Below are positions 12,964 through 13,247 of a stretch of 13,247 nucleotides of DNA, piece by piece (the first letter of the stretch is position 1; every line of letters begins with the position of its first letter). Source of the DNA: Spirochaetaceae bacterium. Its GTDB lineage: Bacteria; Spirochaetota; Spirochaetia; Treponematales; Breznakiellaceae. The position numbers were made by a program, and so were the translations under genes. The notes below the pieces were generated by a model, which was given only the letters and a program-made list of their open reading frames with translations, was not told the origin of the DNA and did no database searches. Where the stretch lies: the NCBI GenBank assembly GCA_031290205.1, contig JAITNZ010000264.1, positions 1 through 13,247 on the forward strand. The letters are read 5' to 3'.

Positions 12964-13247
12964 TTATTCTGCGGAAAGCCCGGTAATAGTCTTGGTGTCA
13001 AGCCCAGTAATTTTTTGGATAAATTCCACCGAAGCACCCTCTTTCAAGGCGTTTCGGGCGGTTTTTTCCACACCTCTTTCCACACCTCTTTCCATGCCTT
13101 TTTCCATGCCTTTTTCCATGCCCTTTGCCTCAGCCCGTGCCATCAATCCTATTTCCTCAAGCCAATCATCTAGTGTGGTTGCCACGTATTCCATGCTTCT
13201 TGCCTCCTGTACCCTTTTCAGGTTTGCTTCTAATATTGCATACATAT
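12964..13247 (-). CDS. Rpn-family nuclease (PD-(D/E)XK), C-terminal part
   Basis: The last 94 or so codons of a gene that enters from the right edge. The sequence has the typical tail of Rpn/PDDEXK transposase-like proteins: a helix with LDDWLEEIGLMARAEAKG, a repeat GMEKGMEKGMERGVERGVEK, then ARNALKEGASVEFIQKITGL and LSAE. Family members are recombination-promoting nucleases with the active site in the N-terminal domain, which is outside the window, so integrity cannot be judged. The frame continues past the edge without a start that must be used. Its TAA stop at 12964-12966 is followed in frame by the radical-SAM remnant. Confidence 0.78.
   Translation of the reverse strand, partial: MYAILEANLKRVQEARSMEYVATTLDDWLEEIGLMARAEAKGMEKGMEKGMERGVERGVEKTARNALKEGASVEFIQKITGLDTKTITGLSAE
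13068..13127. repeat. 12-bp tandem repeats in the Rpn-family gene
   Basis: Five 12-bp units (CCACACCTCTTT twice, CCATGCCTTTTT twice, CCATGCCCTTTG once) encode the four-residue GMEK/GVER repeats. The unit is a multiple of three, so copy-number change alters the length of the linker but not the frame. Such repeats are common at this place in the family. Confidence 0.85.

Noticed and set aside
13068..13127. CRISPR-like array
   Set aside because: The units are 12 bp and contiguous, without spacers, and encode the in-frame GMEK repeats of an Rpn-family tail.

Overview
The window looks like a chromosomal segment of a Treponema-like spirochaete. The pointers are a TopA with three C4 zinc fingers next to DprA, exported proteins whose signal peptides end in LPAQ/VPAQ, an Rpn-type nuclease tail with KGMEKGMEK repeats, and roughly balanced base composition. 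This is an inference from style and gene content; no rRNA or other taxonomic marker is present. Almost every real gene lies on the minus strand, so transcription runs from high to low coordinates.

Right end (13247 to about 11830): degraded accessory DNA. It holds the C-terminal part of an Rpn-family nuclease gene, an internal fragment of a radical-SAM protein directly behind its stop codon, an ISL3 transposase remnant with a nonsense codon, and copies of a palindromic MITE-like repeat (full at 12425-12587, half at 11761-11830, full at 9234-9425).

Middle (11760 to 9230): a small operon with a recognisable promoter. It encodes a 40-codon ORF with an ideal Shine-Dalgarno, an exported protein with jelly-roll, Ig-like and transglutaminase-like regions, and a small lipoprotein. 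The first 70 bp of two MITE copies, perfectly identical and in direct orientation, flank it.

Core (9215 to 1): ybaK with its own promoter, then a second promoter (8647-8675) ahead of a tightly packed run. The order is an ABC-3 metal permease fused to a lipoprotein-like domain, dprA (14-nt overlap, TTG start), omptin C, a hypothetical gene, omptin B, omptin A, topA, and the start of a HEPN-domain gene. In many bacteria dprA and topA are neighbours. Here three paralogous omptin-family outer-membrane proteases and one unknown gene sit between them.

The omptin cluster is the most interesting part. All three paralogues keep the DxD and DxH catalytic signatures. They have lost most of the residues that bind LPS in Escherichia coli OmpT, and they differ from one another at specificity-pocket positions. 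Omptin C carries four tandem 7-bp repeats in its signal-peptide codons, an arrangement that could switch the gene on and off by slippage. A short repeat with a conserved hairpin ends dprA, omptin C and omptin B. Together these suggest a locally expanded, possibly phase-variable set of surface proteases.
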